Positions 40,901-53,012 of a DNA stretch of 64,000 nt are shown piece by piece. Position numbers and translations under genes: made by a program. The notes under the pieces are model-generated. The model ran no database searches. It was not told the origin of the DNA and worked only from the letters and a program-made list of their open reading frames with translations. The DNA comes from Mansonella perstans (taxonomy: Eukaryota > Nematoda > Chromadorea > Rhabditida > Onchocercidae), in NCBI GenBank assembly GCA_037074765.1, contig JBAMDO010000148.1, forward strand, positions 62,001 to 126,000, written 5' to 3'. Position 1 is the first letter of the stretch, and each line of letters opens with the position of its first letter.

Positions 40901-43900
40901 AAACATTATTAAATTGTTACTTCATGATAGCCTGCTATTAATTTTTCAAAATTTTCAAGAATTTCAACAGAGCATGTAACATTGCTGAGTGAATAGGATG
41001 GAATTTTTTCATACTGCTTAGAGTCTTTTAAATAAGCTTAATAATATTAATTAAAAATGAATAAATTTATCAATAGGAATGTAACTTTTGAAAATTCAAT
41101 TTAATACAAAATTTATTGATAGTAAATTTTGAATTTTGATTCGAAGAAAAAAGAATAACTTACATTGAAGCAAGCTGGCAAAGTACCTGAACATTATTTA
41201 ACAAAATATTGTGTAATTTGTAGAAACATTCCAATGCAGCTTCTAATTTGCCTTGCAAACGTTGAACGTAGCCAAGATTATAAAGTGCTTGTAAACATGA
41301 CACCTTTAAATGTTTGTTTTCAAAGTATTTTAGAAAAAATTGAATTTCAAAAATTTGAACAATTTTTTTTTGCTCATTTTACATTTAAAATTAATTTATG
41401 CATCAGTATTAACTTGATATTAGTCATTCGAAATGAATACATTTGCTTTAACAAAACTTATTATATTTTGTCATATATTTGTCACATCAGTAATCGTTAG
41501 ATCAGATTAGATCAATTAGGTCAATCAATTACTTGCAACCATTATTACTTCATCAATTTTTTGCAACCACTGCAAAATCGATTTTGCAATTGTAGAAAAA
41601 TAAGAATTGAAATAATTTATTTGATAAACTTACTTCATTACTTAGTGCTTCCTTATAATATTGTGCAGCTTTATCGAGATCTCCTAGTACGAAGAAAATA
41701 TTTCCGCGATTTACCAATGCACTAGCATTATAACGATCAGCGGAAAGTGCTTGTTCACAGTATTGCACAGCTTCCTCCAATTTTGATGCTCCTTGCTGAA
41801 AGTGAACCATCAATTAGTTGAATTATTAATTAACTTTTATTTGCATCAATTAGTTGAACTATTAATTAACTTTTGTTTGCAATTATTAATAACATGATTA
41901 GAGAGTAAGTGAGCAAAAAAAATCAAATATCTGCAAATAGATTATTGATTACTGAAATTCGAATTAATGCTTTTAATAAAAAACACATAAAATAATTTAT
42001 GTTTCTAGTGTATACAAAAAATAATTGACAATTTGTTGAAGTTCAAAATGAACAATCATTTTTGACTGAACAAATTATTGAATGAGCTTTGAATTTCTTG
42101 ATTTGAATCTTTCGAGAAAAAACCACAAAATTTAAACTAACTAAAAGATTAATTACGGCAAGATTATTTGAAGCTGCACTTGCTACCTTATCATCTTTGT
42201 TACTGAATGACATTAGTATCTAAAAAACTTTAGTTTTTGTAAATAATCAAACTATAAAATTGACTGTTTTAAATTACAGTCTATTTTTGATTAAAAATTA
42301 ATCCAATCAATTTTTGAAAAAATTGCAATCATAGCTGTTTTTTCTTCATTAAGAGAAAATAACCAATGGTTAGAAACCATTTTATTTGATAAATGTATTA
42401 CATTAAACTTAACAGTGTGAACGATTAATTATTAATTTTGAATACAGAAGAAGAATATTAGCATACTTTAGTTGCATTCGTTATGTCACCTTGCTTAAGT
42501 ATTGCAACCACCTTACTCATTTCAATTTCCATTGCTAATGGCGCATATACCGATTGTTGAATCGCTTCCACACACCATTTGTAGCCTTCCGACATACTTT
42601 TTTGTGTCAAAATTAAAAATTTTAGCAAAAGACAAAAAATTTTATATGTGTAAAAAAGTTACTAACACTTTAATAAAAAAAATGACCCCAAATGAAAGTC
42701 TTTAAGTTTTCATTTCAAAATACCTGATTGACGAATAAAGGTTAAATTAGTCTAGTACTTTGCAAGTAAATTTCATTGCAAAAAGATTGGACAGATTTTA
42801 TCCAAATTATTCAGTTCCAAAATACATACAATTTAACCTTTAACTAAAATACATACAACTTTCAAATTCTGAAAGAGAATGATTCAGAATAAGTGATGCC
42901 ACATCCAATGTATTGTAAGATTATTTAATGCGAATTTTGCAAATTACTTTTTTCTGAAAATTAAATTAATAGCATCCGTCTGCATTGGATGGTATAATGG
43001 GATGGTAAAATTTTAATTTTAAATTAAAGTTCGAAGCGACCTTTTAACTTTCTCGAAATGTAAAACTAAAAAGCAGGAAGATTAATTTTACGTTGATGCA
43101 ATAACTGATGAAATAACTTTGGTAGCGATGAAAATTGTTTTTTCGGCGGCATTGCGTCTCTGTCGTCCCCACTGTTTTAACGAATCATTGTTAATTATTT
43201 GCGAAATTAATACATCCTGTTGATCCTGGAGACAGAAAATTAGAATTAGATGATTCGTATGTGTAAGGAAAGTTTATTCCTTATATCTTCTTTGTTTTAA
43301 ATTTCTAACTGGTTAATGAAAAAAACCATGTCATATTCCTGCACATATTAAACATCACATGTATTAACACTGAAATCATATAGCTGGAAGTATTAATTAT
43401 TTACTAATTAATATTAATCACTATTAGTTACTCTGCAACATTTTAAATTTTAATAATCGTGTCACAATAAGAAAATATTCTTTAAGAACATGATGGATTA
43501 CTATATAACAGCCGATATTAATGATAATATAAAGAAATTTAAACATTAAAATTATCGGAGATTTCTAATCCGAAACATCATTGATAAATGATAATGCTAA
43601 CTGTTTGAATAAATCATTACTGAAAATAATTTGAAAATTTGAGACCCCATTATTTTCATCCATTATTTATAGTATAATTAAATAATAAGATAAATCAACA
43701 TACCGTATATTTTGTTTCATCATCCATCAAAAGTGGAATATCCAACAATCGTTGAAAACCATCTTTCATTTTTTCAATATCATTTAAACAATATGCAGTA
43801 AGGATGAAATTAAGCGCTGTACTGTAATCACCCTTTTCGTTCAAGCATTGCTCAAATATACCATCTGCTTCATCGTATGCACCGCACTTGATAAATGCAA

Positions 43901-46254
43901 CGCCAATATTATTCATTATTTTTACCCTACAATAGTATTTTCAAAATTCAACATGATATGACGACGATAATGATAATATGGAAATGAAAAGAGTTAATAT
44001 GATATGACGATGACAATGATAATGATGAAAATGAAAGGAATTAAATTAAACAAATCAATACTTTACTGCTTCCACAGACTATGAAAAATTATCGATATGA
44101 TATTGATAACAGAAAAGTTGGAATCAATAAATAAATATTTAAACTGAAAAAGGAAAGGAAAGAAATACCTCTATTAAAGACCAATATAGATGGATTTAAA
44201 ACTTTTCTTTTAAATTTATTGTTATTTATTGCTATTGTAAAATGTGTAAAATTGTTGCTTTAATAATATCAGAAAGTTTTTTCAAAAATTGCAAAATTTA
44301 AATAAATAAAATTAATTTTGCAATTTTTCCTTTTTCGCATCTCATCGATTTCTTCTCTTTCTCTCTTTCTTTTATTCTTCCCTTCACAGTTTCATCTGGG
44401 ATTTTTAAAATGATTTTACCTGGTATTTGTTTGGGAAAGTGGTATTTGATCCAAGGCAATTTGGTAAAGTTTGATAGCTTTCTTGTAGTCTTTCTGCTTG
44501 AAATAGATATTAGCAATGTTTGCTCTTAAACGACCCGAATTAACAAACATTTTATTTTTCACAATCATTTGATATGTATTCAGTGCTTCCGTCAATAAAT
44601 TATTTGCCATGTACTGCAAAGATTACTTCTAAGAGCTTTTTCAATTCTACCAATTAGTAGTTGTTGAAGAATTTAAAAACATGAAATTATTAGATTTTAA
44701 GCTTCTAACTTCACTAATTTTCTTAGAAAAAATAGTAATAATAATAATTTAGCCTGCAAAATTAACAAACATTAATTGTTGGACAAATGATATTTATGTT
44801 ATTAATTGGAAATAAAATTTTAATTGTATTGAAAATACCTGATGAGCTAAGTTAAATAAAACTGTAAATGTAAGATCTAAATTGAGTTGCTCAACAATGG
44901 ATAATTGCTCACGCATTTTCACAATCGTACGTTCACGTCGACCGGCTTCTTTGGCTTTTTCAAGTGCCTGTAGTGTTTTGATTTAAGGAAAGATTTCTCC
45001 GCACTTTAATTAATCAAGCATTCATTATTGCTTTTTGTTAAATTATAATATAGTTTCTAGCAGCATCTAAATATGGAAGAATATATACATTGGCTGAAAG
45101 TTAGAACATTAATTATACTCATTATTAATCAATAATTACAAATACAGAATTATAGAGTAATAATAATAATGGTAACAATAGTAACCTGTTTCATGTCGCC
45201 TTTTTCCCATGCAAAAATACTTGCTATCAACAGCTCATTTACTTTTTGCTCCATTTGAAGACACTTTTCTTCATTACTTACCTCAGGCGATTTTTCCATT
45301 ATGCTCATCTTTAAAGGATTGAAAAGTGTTCCTGAAATCAATCAGTAATGCATCATTCATCGTAAGTTTATGATCGAGAAAAAGAATGCAATAAATGTGT
45401 AGGTTCCAAAAAATAAATTTTGAATATAAAAATCGATTTGATATGCATTTCGGAGATTCTAGTGACATTTTACGTATAATTTTACGTACAATATTAATGT
45501 ACCTCGGCCAACTGATGAATAGCCAGCACTTCGCACAGCAGTCATCGGTACGCTTGGCTCAGTTTTATGTCGTGAAGCAACTGAAGATCGTAGCATAATA
45601 CCACCCGTCGTATCAGTTCCAGATGATGGATAACTTAGTATTGCGGTAGATGTTGCAAAAGGCATAATTCCGAGTCGTGAAATTGAACTTTTCTGAAAAC
45701 TTGCTTCAAAAAATATTAAAATCATTCTAATTTATATTTCTAGTACAATGAAGAATTTTCATTGTTAACAATTCAAATTAATTTGAAGTTCAAAGTTCAA
45801 ATCCTTTTTCAAATTGCTTCTTCAATAAATAGAGATAATTTAATAATTTTTGCAAATGAATTTGAGGTAGAAAAACCAGTAAGAGAAGAGAAAAAATAAA
45901 AGAAGTGAGAGAAGGAGAGAGAGAAAAGAAAAAATGGTTAGTTGATACCGGTCGTCTACCATAGCTTGATTTAGCTACAGCTTCTTGAAAAACTTGATCG
46001 TCAAGAACATTCTGCAAGTTTGCAAATTTAATTCAAACTTATCAAAAATTTGTCTTATTTACTAAATTTTAAAGATATTTCATTGAAATTGGCAGTTTCT
46101 TCGTCGTTTTGTCATTTTTCCACAGATTCTTTAAAAAAGCTTTGTAATCAAGAAAGAAAAGAAAAAATCGAGATTTTATAGGCAAAATGTCCTGCTCTAC
46201 CTGAACGTCATATGCGTGATCGTAATCGTTGAAACCTTCGTAACGATCATCCAT
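37972..46254 (-). CDS. IFT88: Intraflagellar transport protein 88 (OSM-5/Polaris), 19 exons, 821 aa
   Basis: TPR protein of the IFT-B core, needed to build and maintain cilia; in nematodes these are sensory-neuron cilia. Exons (minus strand): 46254-46201, 46011-45949, 45692-45503, 45331-45186, 44967-44839, 44613-44420, 43926-43704, 43225-43092, 42596-42467, 42219-42157, 41795-41634, 41303-41164, 40717-40567, 40048-39933, 39766-39648, 39478-39411, 38994-38886, 38308-38216, 38153-37972. Every junction keeps frame, and 821 aa is about the length of other IFT88 proteins. Diagnostic blocks: MTAVRSAGYSS near residue 89, KIMNNIGVAFIKCGAYDEA, IEWLGAYYIDAQYPEKA, FLVRLCTDLG, and a C-terminal DPLG followed by an acidic tail ending ESLLPE. 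TPR units run from about residue 150 to 700. The start at 46254 (MDDRYEGFNDYD) fits the family N-terminus; in-frame ATGs at 46260 and 46284 are alternatives. An X-box lies just upstream. Confidence 0.95.
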
Positions 46255-46311
46255 TTTCATCACTTCCCTTTCAATAACGTCCAACCGACACGCTCTGCTT
46301 ATTCATGTCCT

Positions 46312-46325
46312 CTCACCATGACAAC
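46312..46325 (-). promoter_or_regulatory. X-box (RFX/DAF-19-type site) of IFT88
   Basis: On the minus strand the sequence is GTTGTCATGGTGAG. It fits the X-box consensus RYYNYYWWRRNRAC at 13 of 14 positions; only the last base differs. It ends 57 bp upstream of the proposed IFT88 ATG, in the window where X-boxes of ciliary genes usually sit in nematodes. RFX-type factors (DAF-19 in C. elegans) are known to drive osm-5 and other IFT genes through such sites. Binding here is inferred. Confidence 0.75.
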
Positions 46326-47056
46326 AACGTAGTCACATGAGATATTTCACATACTTTGGAACTTTTGAGATATCGACTGATTATAAAGAATCTGATTATA
46401 TTCAGATCACCTACTTAAATATTAAAACAGAATTTGGAACGATTCCGAATCATAACGAAATCAGTATCAATGATCAATTTATTACTTTTCAATATACTCA
46501 AACTGGCAGTTGTTTTTAATTATACAAAGAGTACAAAGATTACAATTTAAAAATTTTTCCAAATCAATTAAAAATATCCAAATTTGATATGGCGAACTTC
46601 CACAGCATTCTAAATTAATAAAAATTCCGTAACAACATGTGCAAATCGTTAGTTTAAGGTTCATTAGAACGGTATAGGAACTGTAATCGTAACCATATTA
46701 AATGCGATTACGATTAAAAAGAACCTGAAATGTTACCGTTCCACCTGAGTTTCTCTTGGAGTAATATCATTACTATTTTTATCGATTGTATAAAAAAGAA
46801 AAGAAACCAGACAATGACTGATATCAGGAGAAATTTATTTGTGGATAATGTTGCATTGTCAGCGGGAGCAATGGATAAGTAAAATGGAGTGAAAATATTT
46901 CGTCAAAGAAGTAACAATGAATATTCACCAGTTTCTTTTCAACGATGAAAACATCGACAATGGGACTGGATCAGAAAAATATAAGTATGAATCATATGAA
47001 CTGATTAATTTGATAATTTTGAATAGAATCGGATTCTTTTAACTATTGATAAAAAA
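46326..47056. other. IFT88 upstream flank; contains half of an inverted repeat
   Basis: No gene recognised. About 46505-46630 matches about 56100-56220 in inverted orientation (shared block GAAGTTCGCC and AATTTTTAAATTGTAATCTT when read on one strand). Confidence 0.5.
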
Positions 47057-48478
47057 ACACATGATCTTTCGAAAATAAAATGAAAAATTGTACTGTGACA
47101 GCTTTCCATAAATTATATGACTGATAATATTAGTAATAAATACCTTGAAACTTTGAAAACAAAATAATGAATCATTCGGTTTTTCCGACAAGTTCTATTA
47201 ATTACCCCAGAACTTTTTTTGAAATGCAAAATAGCATTGAGTAATAATTGTTAATTATGTAACTTGATCGTTTGAATTCCAAATTACTAAATGAATTTCT
47301 GCTTCTTGCTATCAGTTTATTGGTAATGTTTATCATTATTTACTTTTCCGCTTGATCATACATTTCCTCAACTTGTACTTTGAAGAAGATTACAAAAGCA
47401 ATAATGGAAAAAAAAAAAAAAAACGAATTTGATAATTTTGTTTACTTACTTAATTTTGCCACTTTTTTTACAAAAGTTGTTATGACGTATGAGCAGTATG
47501 AATCATTTGCTCAATGAAAAAATCGCTAATTTATATCAAACATTATGAATTTGCTAATTTAAATGTAGTTTCGTTTTGAAAGTTATTATTGTAATTTGAA
47601 GTGTTTGATTTTTGTGGAAAATTGCGCCACTGTAATCAAATATTGCCCAAATCCGAGCAGCACAGATAAACAGAAAGGAAAAGAGCACCACAGTCACAAA
47701 ATAGTCTTAACCAATCGCGAAAAGTAAAAATTTGGTTATTATGGCATTTGTGAGCCTTAAGTTAACAATTTACAAGCGTTTTAAGCTCAAGCATCAAATA
47801 CTTTTGTGACAGCGAAATATTCATCATGGAATAGCTGAAAACGATGCAGCAAATGAAATGAAAGCAATTGAAGGAATTAATTTTGAATAATCAGTTACTA
47901 TCCAAAATGAAACATATCTGTGTGCCAATGCTTGAGACTATCTCAAACTCATAGACATCGAAAAAAAGGAAAAATTTTTCATATGCCCGTTCCAAATTAT
48001 TAAAAACAACTTATTTACCGTGCGTAAAACATCTTCTAAAATTGTCCTGTACAAAATGGATCATCTAAAGGTCACCGATCGATGTTGTCACAAATATCGC
48101 GCGCGTTTTCCACAAAAATCAATTATTCGTAACTGTGATACAAATGCAGTAAATGGTTAATGTAACTCTTATGTTTGTTGCCAAACGAAAGAAATTTTGA
48201 AATTTTATTTCTGTTGAATTAGAATTACAAAATTTCAGGAACATCTCTAATACATTAACATATGCTATGTATGAATCAATAAAGAATGCACTAAGCAAAT
48301 TACGGAAATTTCTATTCTTATCCCCACTAGTCCCCACTTTTTCAAATGAGAAACATCATTGAATATCAGTAAAAGAAAGGAATATATTCCAAGTCAAGAA
48401 TCCAGAATCGTCTTCATACTGCTGTTTTATTAGAATTTTGAAATTAATTGACATAATCACAGTTGGATAAATGTAACA
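47057..48478. repeat. 1.4-kb direct duplication, copy 1
   Basis: Starts ACACATGATCTTTCGAAAAT and matches 54289-55675 almost base for base to about 48340, with only a handful of substitutions and one-base indels. It is then more divergent to about 48478, where copy 2 has short deletions. It has no gene I recognise. A 72-codon minus-strand frame (48119-48337, beginning MGTSGDKNRNFRNLL) is preserved in both copies but shows no family signature. No terminal inverted repeats or target-site duplication are evident. Confidence 0.9.
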
Positions 48479-48745
48479 ATATATTTTTTATAATTGGTAT
48501 CTGGAAACTGATGAAAACTAAAAGATGCTGTGCACTCCAGGTCCAGAAACATTCTTTCTGACAACTAAAAAAACTTTTCACAATAGAGCTATCCATATCT
48601 CAAGCAACGAATTTAGATGATGTAATGTTTTTCTTAATTTCCTTCGGAACCATCAAAGTTACAATCTCAGATTGATACAATTCAACTTTTTTTTCCAAAT
48701 AAATCGTTTGGTTGTTTCAAAATTTGTATATTATACTTTTCTGCG
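48475..48745. repeat. Inverted repeat arm, partner at 53780-54030
   Basis: Read on the minus strand, AAAAGTTTTTTTAGTTGTCA, then AATGTTTCTGGACCTGGAGT matches 53920-53970 on the plus strand (AAAAGTTTCGCTAGTTGTCA, AATGTTTCTGGACCTGGAAT). The similarity extends about 250 bp at roughly 80-85% by eye. Confidence 0.75.
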
Positions 48746-49690
48746 TCTATTTAAAACATCTTGTGAAAACTATTCAAATCATAATCAAATTTTTACTTTC
48801 CACTATTGTCTAAGGCTATTTTGTAACTGTGGCACTCTTTTTCTTTCTGCTTATAGGACTATATCTGTGCTGTTCGAATTTGGACAGTATTTGATTATGA
48901 ATGCACAATTTTCTACATGAATCAACCACTTCAAGTTACATTAATAACTTTCAAAACGAAACTTCCATTTAAATTAGCAATTTTATAATAATTAATACAA
49001 ATTGACGCATTTGTTCATTGAGTAAATGATGCGTGTTGCGCATGTCATACGCCATATCAGCTGAAATTTACTTAGTTATAACTTTAAAAAACAGTTTGTT
49101 GAAGAAGTATTGAAAAGAAGTATAAAGTATTGAAAAGATTGAAAAGAAACGAAATCGTTCTGTTAGCAAATCTTCGTCCAATTTTGATCTGTCCGTTCGG
49201 TTATATTTCTCGAAAAATGCTAAAAGAATACGCAAACATGTCTAAAGAAACATGTCTAAAGCATTTCTGTTCAATAGTTATTAGAAAATGAGCGTATTTT
49301 TCTAATGTCAATTAGAAAGCCACCTTTCTGAATGCTTATATAAATTTCCTGTGCGATTTGCTTTATTCTAAAACTTGATTACAATATGCGCGAGTAAGTT
49401 TTAGTTGAAGCACTGCTGAATACTTATTGGACAAAAGAGAAATTGATTACCGAGCCAACTTATGAAACAATAAGAATGGTTTTATTTTTTTCAGTTCTCC
49501 AATATCTTGAAAAACTATTAAAAAAATGTTTGTCGTTCAAGTTAGTTTTGTCTTGCGATTTTACTGACATGTTCTTCACTTTGATTAAATTGTTTATTTT
49601 TAATTTTTTTATTATTTTTTTCTCATGGATTCTGGTAAAAATTGATGAAATTAACTGTATGAAAAAATAAGTTTCAAATGATTTCATAGT
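48746..49690. other. Gene-less stretch with an inverted partial copy of the 1.4-kb repeat
   Basis: About 48925-49055 (GCGCATGTCATACGCC region) is an inverted, diverged copy of part of the 47.5-kb and 50.25-kb sequence (CGCATTTGTTCATTGAGTAA is the reverse complement of the TTTGCTCAACGAACAAATGC type). No exon recognised. Overlapping opposite-strand frames at 49443-49687 are low complexity. Confidence 0.5.
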
Positions 49691-49847
49691 AAATCACTTA
49701 ATTTGAAGTCGTATGCATTTATGTATGGCTAAAATGACTTTGCTATTTCGATGCATTTTTTATTATAATTTCTAATAATTTTAATTAATCCACATTAAAA
49801 CTGTGTGGTTACATAACTAAGGAGAACTCCCTGAGATATCTTTGCTC
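49691..49847. repeat. Duplicated 3' flank of the unknown paralog family
   Basis: The block GTATGCATTTATGTATGG, then CTTTGCTATTTCGATGCATT, then AATTTTAATTAATCCACATT recurs after each family terminal exon: again at 50590-50758 and 61960-62066, with part near 49995-50044. Confidence 0.75.
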
Positions 49848-49995
49848 TTAATAAATTGGCGATACATCATATTGATAAAATACAACACCTTTATACGGTG
49901 AATAAAATAAAAGTTGAAGGCCGGAAGAATTTATAAATGATTCAATAGTAACATTGCATCCTTCAAAATAGGCTTCAAGCGCACTGAGTTTTTTG
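49848..49995 (-). pseudogene. Orphan terminal exon of the 296-aa paralog family (copy 1)
   Basis: The minus-strand frame reads EGCNVTIESFINSSGLQLL, then FYSPYKGVVFYQYDVSPIY, ending at TAA 49848-49850. It aligns with the last exon of the intact gene at 50760 (GCN..., NVIFYQYDISPID). No upstream exons of this copy are found before the next copy, so it is an isolated exon. It could be a relic, or an alternative 3' end if transcription reads through from the intact gene. Confidence 0.65.
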
Positions 49996-50044
49996 TTATA
50001 ACTTTTAATAATTTTAATTAATTCACATTAAAATTGATCTGCTC

Positions 50045-50130
50045 TTAATAAACTAGTGATAAACTGTACTGATAAAACACAACATTTTCATTCGGTGAGT
50101 AAAAGGAAAGTCGATGAAGTCTGAAATATA
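50045..50130 (-). pseudogene. Orphan terminal exon fragment of the paralog family (copy 2)
   Basis: The minus-strand frame LHRLSFYSPNENVVFYQYSL ends with TAA at 50045-50047. It matches the last ~25 codons of the family. The upstream part is lost or diverged. Confidence 0.6.
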
Positions 50131-50179
50131 TGAGGATTTTTGAACATGATTGACAATATTGAAAAATCGACAATATTAT

Positions 50180-50600
50180 ATGATTGACAATATTGAACAA
50201 TGGAAAAAACAAACAAATTAGATAATTTTGATTATTTACTTAATTTTGCACATGCGCAACACGAATCATTTGCTCAACGAACAAATGCGCTAATTTATAT
50301 CAAACATCATAAAATTGCTAATTTAAATGCAGTTTCGTTTTCAAAATCATTATTGTAATTTGAAAGGTTGGTTTTTGTGGAAAATTGTACCATCACAATC
50401 AAATACTGCCCGAATCTGAGTAGTACAGATATAGCCTTATAAGTACAAAGGAAAAGAGTAGCACAGTTGCAAAATAACCTCAGGCAATCATGAAAAGTAA
50501 AAATTTGATTATGATTTTTTTTTTTTTTTATGAACCTTGAACTAATAATTTACGATTTTTAAGCTCAAACATTCAAATACTTTTGTGCAGATGATTTCAT
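50180..50600. repeat. Diverged third copy of the 1.4-kb repeat
   Basis: Shares CTAATTTATATCAAACAT, GCTAATTTAAATG, AGTTTCGTTTT and TTTTTGTGGAAAATTG, in order and orientation, with 47510-47830 and 54740-55050, at clearly lower identity. It lies between the orphan and intact terminal exons of the paralog family. Confidence 0.75.
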
Positions 50601-50759
50601 AATAAATTAGTTAATTTGAAGTCACATGCATTTATGGATGGTTAAGATGCTTTTGCTATTTCAATGCATTTTCTATTACAGCTTCTAATAGTTTTAATTA
50701 ATTCATATTAAAACTGTACGAATACATAGTAAGGAAAACTCCCTCAAATAACTTTGCCC

Positions 50760-52808
50760 TTAATCAATTGGTGATATATCATATTGATAGAATATAACAT
50801 TTTTATCCTTTGAATGAAAGGAAACTCGCCGAAGGTTATAAGGAGGTATGTCTTTCGAAAAGGGAATATTGCATCCTTTCATAGTAGGATTCAAACTCAC
50901 TGAGTCGCTGTGTGTTTTCATCGAAATCTAAACATTAAATAAACGTGAACAAATGAATGAGATATTTTGAAGCATTTAAATAATTACTCCGTTGCTTTCA
51001 ATCATTCTTTACTTAACTCAAATGAAAATGGCTTTGGTGAACACTCTGTCAACTATTCTACGTGTTTCATTGATGTCAAATCTTTCTCGATAATTGAGAA
51101 AAATTTATATAGGAAACAAAAGTTTCACTTTATGTTGAACACAAAAATATAATTTCGGAATGCTATCCTTTCTTGAAAAAATAACGAAGAATTTGCTTGT
51201 TCAACTTTAATTTTTCTTTTTTCCCTAACTAATCAAATTGTCATTCAGCGATGTGAATTATTGCAATTCAGCTGAAAGGAAACAAATATATGTCTGTGGA
51301 CAGATTTAGTGTCCCCTGTGAGAGTATTGTTAGCCTGCCTTTCAGTTTTACATCTTTCAGTTATATAATATTTTCACAGATCGATTGTTTTTAATGAAAT
51401 TATTGGAGGTAATCAAAAGTAAACCTTCAGATCATGTTCAAAATAGCTGATTTCCAATCCACCAAGCATTTTTCGTTTAAATTGAGGTGTGTTTGCAAAC
51501 TTGACGCACAATATCTTAGCGTAGTGATCCACAGGATTTAAAATTTTTACTTCCAATTTCTAAAAGTTTTAGCATCTCAACTGAAATGATCAGATTCACC
51601 GACGACGTCATAAAAACATAAAAATTGCTTACGCCTGATGCGTAATCTAAGGTTATTTTGAAGAAATCGGTTTCTCTAATTTTTTCATGTTTGTTTCCAT
51701 ATACTTCGCCGGATATATCATATTCGGATCCTAAACGAATTTCTGCTACCGTCTGGCTAGCCATAAAATAATGAATGAAAATTTTATGATCTAGGAATGG
51801 AACCGGATGTACAATTTTCCAATCACTGCCGATTTTCTGAAAAACTTTCCGAAAATTAATGAATAATAATTAATAATATGAAATATTTCAGCACAGTAAA
51901 TGCTTAGTGCGTAATAAATAATACGGTTCTTTCAGATGGCATTGCCAGAGCAGCTTCAAATCCTTCCGTACCAATAGCACTGTGTATGAGTGTAACAATT
52001 TCGTTGACTTTATAAACACAATTCGTAATTGTTGCAACAAGAAATTCATCAGCGAATAGCTGAAAAGTGATATATTGAATAAAAAGATGGTAAATAAATT
52101 TAAAAATGAACTGAATAATTAATTGCTGTTTAAATAACAAATACCATTATGCCAGTCGCTGAGAACAATATGACAAAACTATATGTTCTGTTGTGAGAAT
52201 TATTCGAAAATTCAGCAGTAATTCCCCTGTCGGGTATCACGCATTGCAACACATACTGTAAATTAACAAACAATTCGGTTGAATTGCAGGATAAACTCAG
52301 AATACATAGCCTCAACATTCATTGCAGTACACCTCCCAATAAAATTTTTATTACTGTAAAAGATAAAAGCTTACTTGAGCTTCACCAGGAATAATTGAAA
52401 AACGTAATATTTCCGTTTCATACTTATCCAAAAAATTGAATGTTATTCTGCAAAGACAAAAAAAGTAGGCGTCTCAAAGCGACGTTGCATGTTGGTTTCA
52501 TTTCTAATTCACAACTGAGAAAATAGCTTTACTGAATAATAATATATTTCATCTTCAAATGCCTACACAGAAGGTCCAGGAATCCAGAGCTTATAAGAGC
52601 TATGCTTCATGATTATTAGTAGGGTATCGTTATATTCCAACGGATTAAACGTTGCTTTCTGAAAAAAGCTGTTAGCAAATACAGCAAATTTTTAAGGAAC
52701 GGTAAAGTAGAAATCTTGCATTGCGAATGGTATTATACCATATAGTACAAATATCAGCAATGTTTCAATGAAGCAGACGCCTAATTTAATTCCTTTATCA
52801 TTCACCAT
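50760..52808 (-). CDS. Unknown nematode-type signal-anchored/secreted protein A, 7 exons, 296 aa
   Basis: Family not recognised. Exons (minus): 52808-52701, 52658-52567, 52447-52375, 52255-52145, 52059-51925, 51836-51633, 50927-50760 (TAA 50760-50762). All junction phases close, giving one intact 296-residue frame. Residues about 9-29 are hydrophobic (GVCFIETLLIFVLYGIIPF), a signal peptide or type II anchor; the rest looks beta-rich. N-glycosylation sequons NNS and NRT occur in the fourth exon (NNSHNRTYSF). A tandem paralog with identical exon structure lies at 62067-64000. Shared blocks include TFNPLEYND, EILRFSIIPGEA, YVLQC.IPDR and EFLVATITNC...EGFEA. The first donor (GTTCCT) is weak. A possible alternative first exon lies upstream. 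The pattern of many changes with an intact frame suggests both copies are under selection. Confidence 0.75.
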
Positions 52809-52891
52809 TAAATTTCACTAAATAATTTCGACTTATATCTGCAAAAGATACTTTTAAATATGTTTCAATTTTGAATTCTGCTTTAATGTAC

Positions 52892-53012
52892 CTCATCTGT
52901 TAAAGTGTAATAGATCTGTGATTGCAGAGATTTATCGAACTGTGGTATCATCGCGAATACCATTACTTTTTCCGAAATTAAGACACAAAAGCAGCAAATT
53001 GCTATTGGAATC
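52892..53012 (-). CDS. Possible alternative 5' exon of gene A
   Basis: After acceptor TTTTTCAG, the minus-strand segment reads ATTTGCTGC-coded residues IPIAICCFCVLISEK, then VMVFAMIPQFDKSLQ, then SQIYYTLTDE, ending at donor GTACAT. It resembles the intact first exon: a hydrophobic stretch, then Phe-rich residues, then an aromatic-Thr end. It ends in the same phase 0, so it could splice directly to the exon at 52658 in place of 52808-52701. It needs two bases from an upstream exon that I could not find, or it starts at an internal ATG. Confidence 0.4.

Noticed and set aside
46337..46519. 60-codon forward ORF next to the IFT88 promoter
   Set aside because: No splice context, no family resemblance, and it starts inside the IFT88 upstream region.
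49443..49687. Overlapping 75-codon ORFs on both strands
   Set aside because: Low-complexity F/L/I/K-rich frames typical of AT-rich non-coding DNA.
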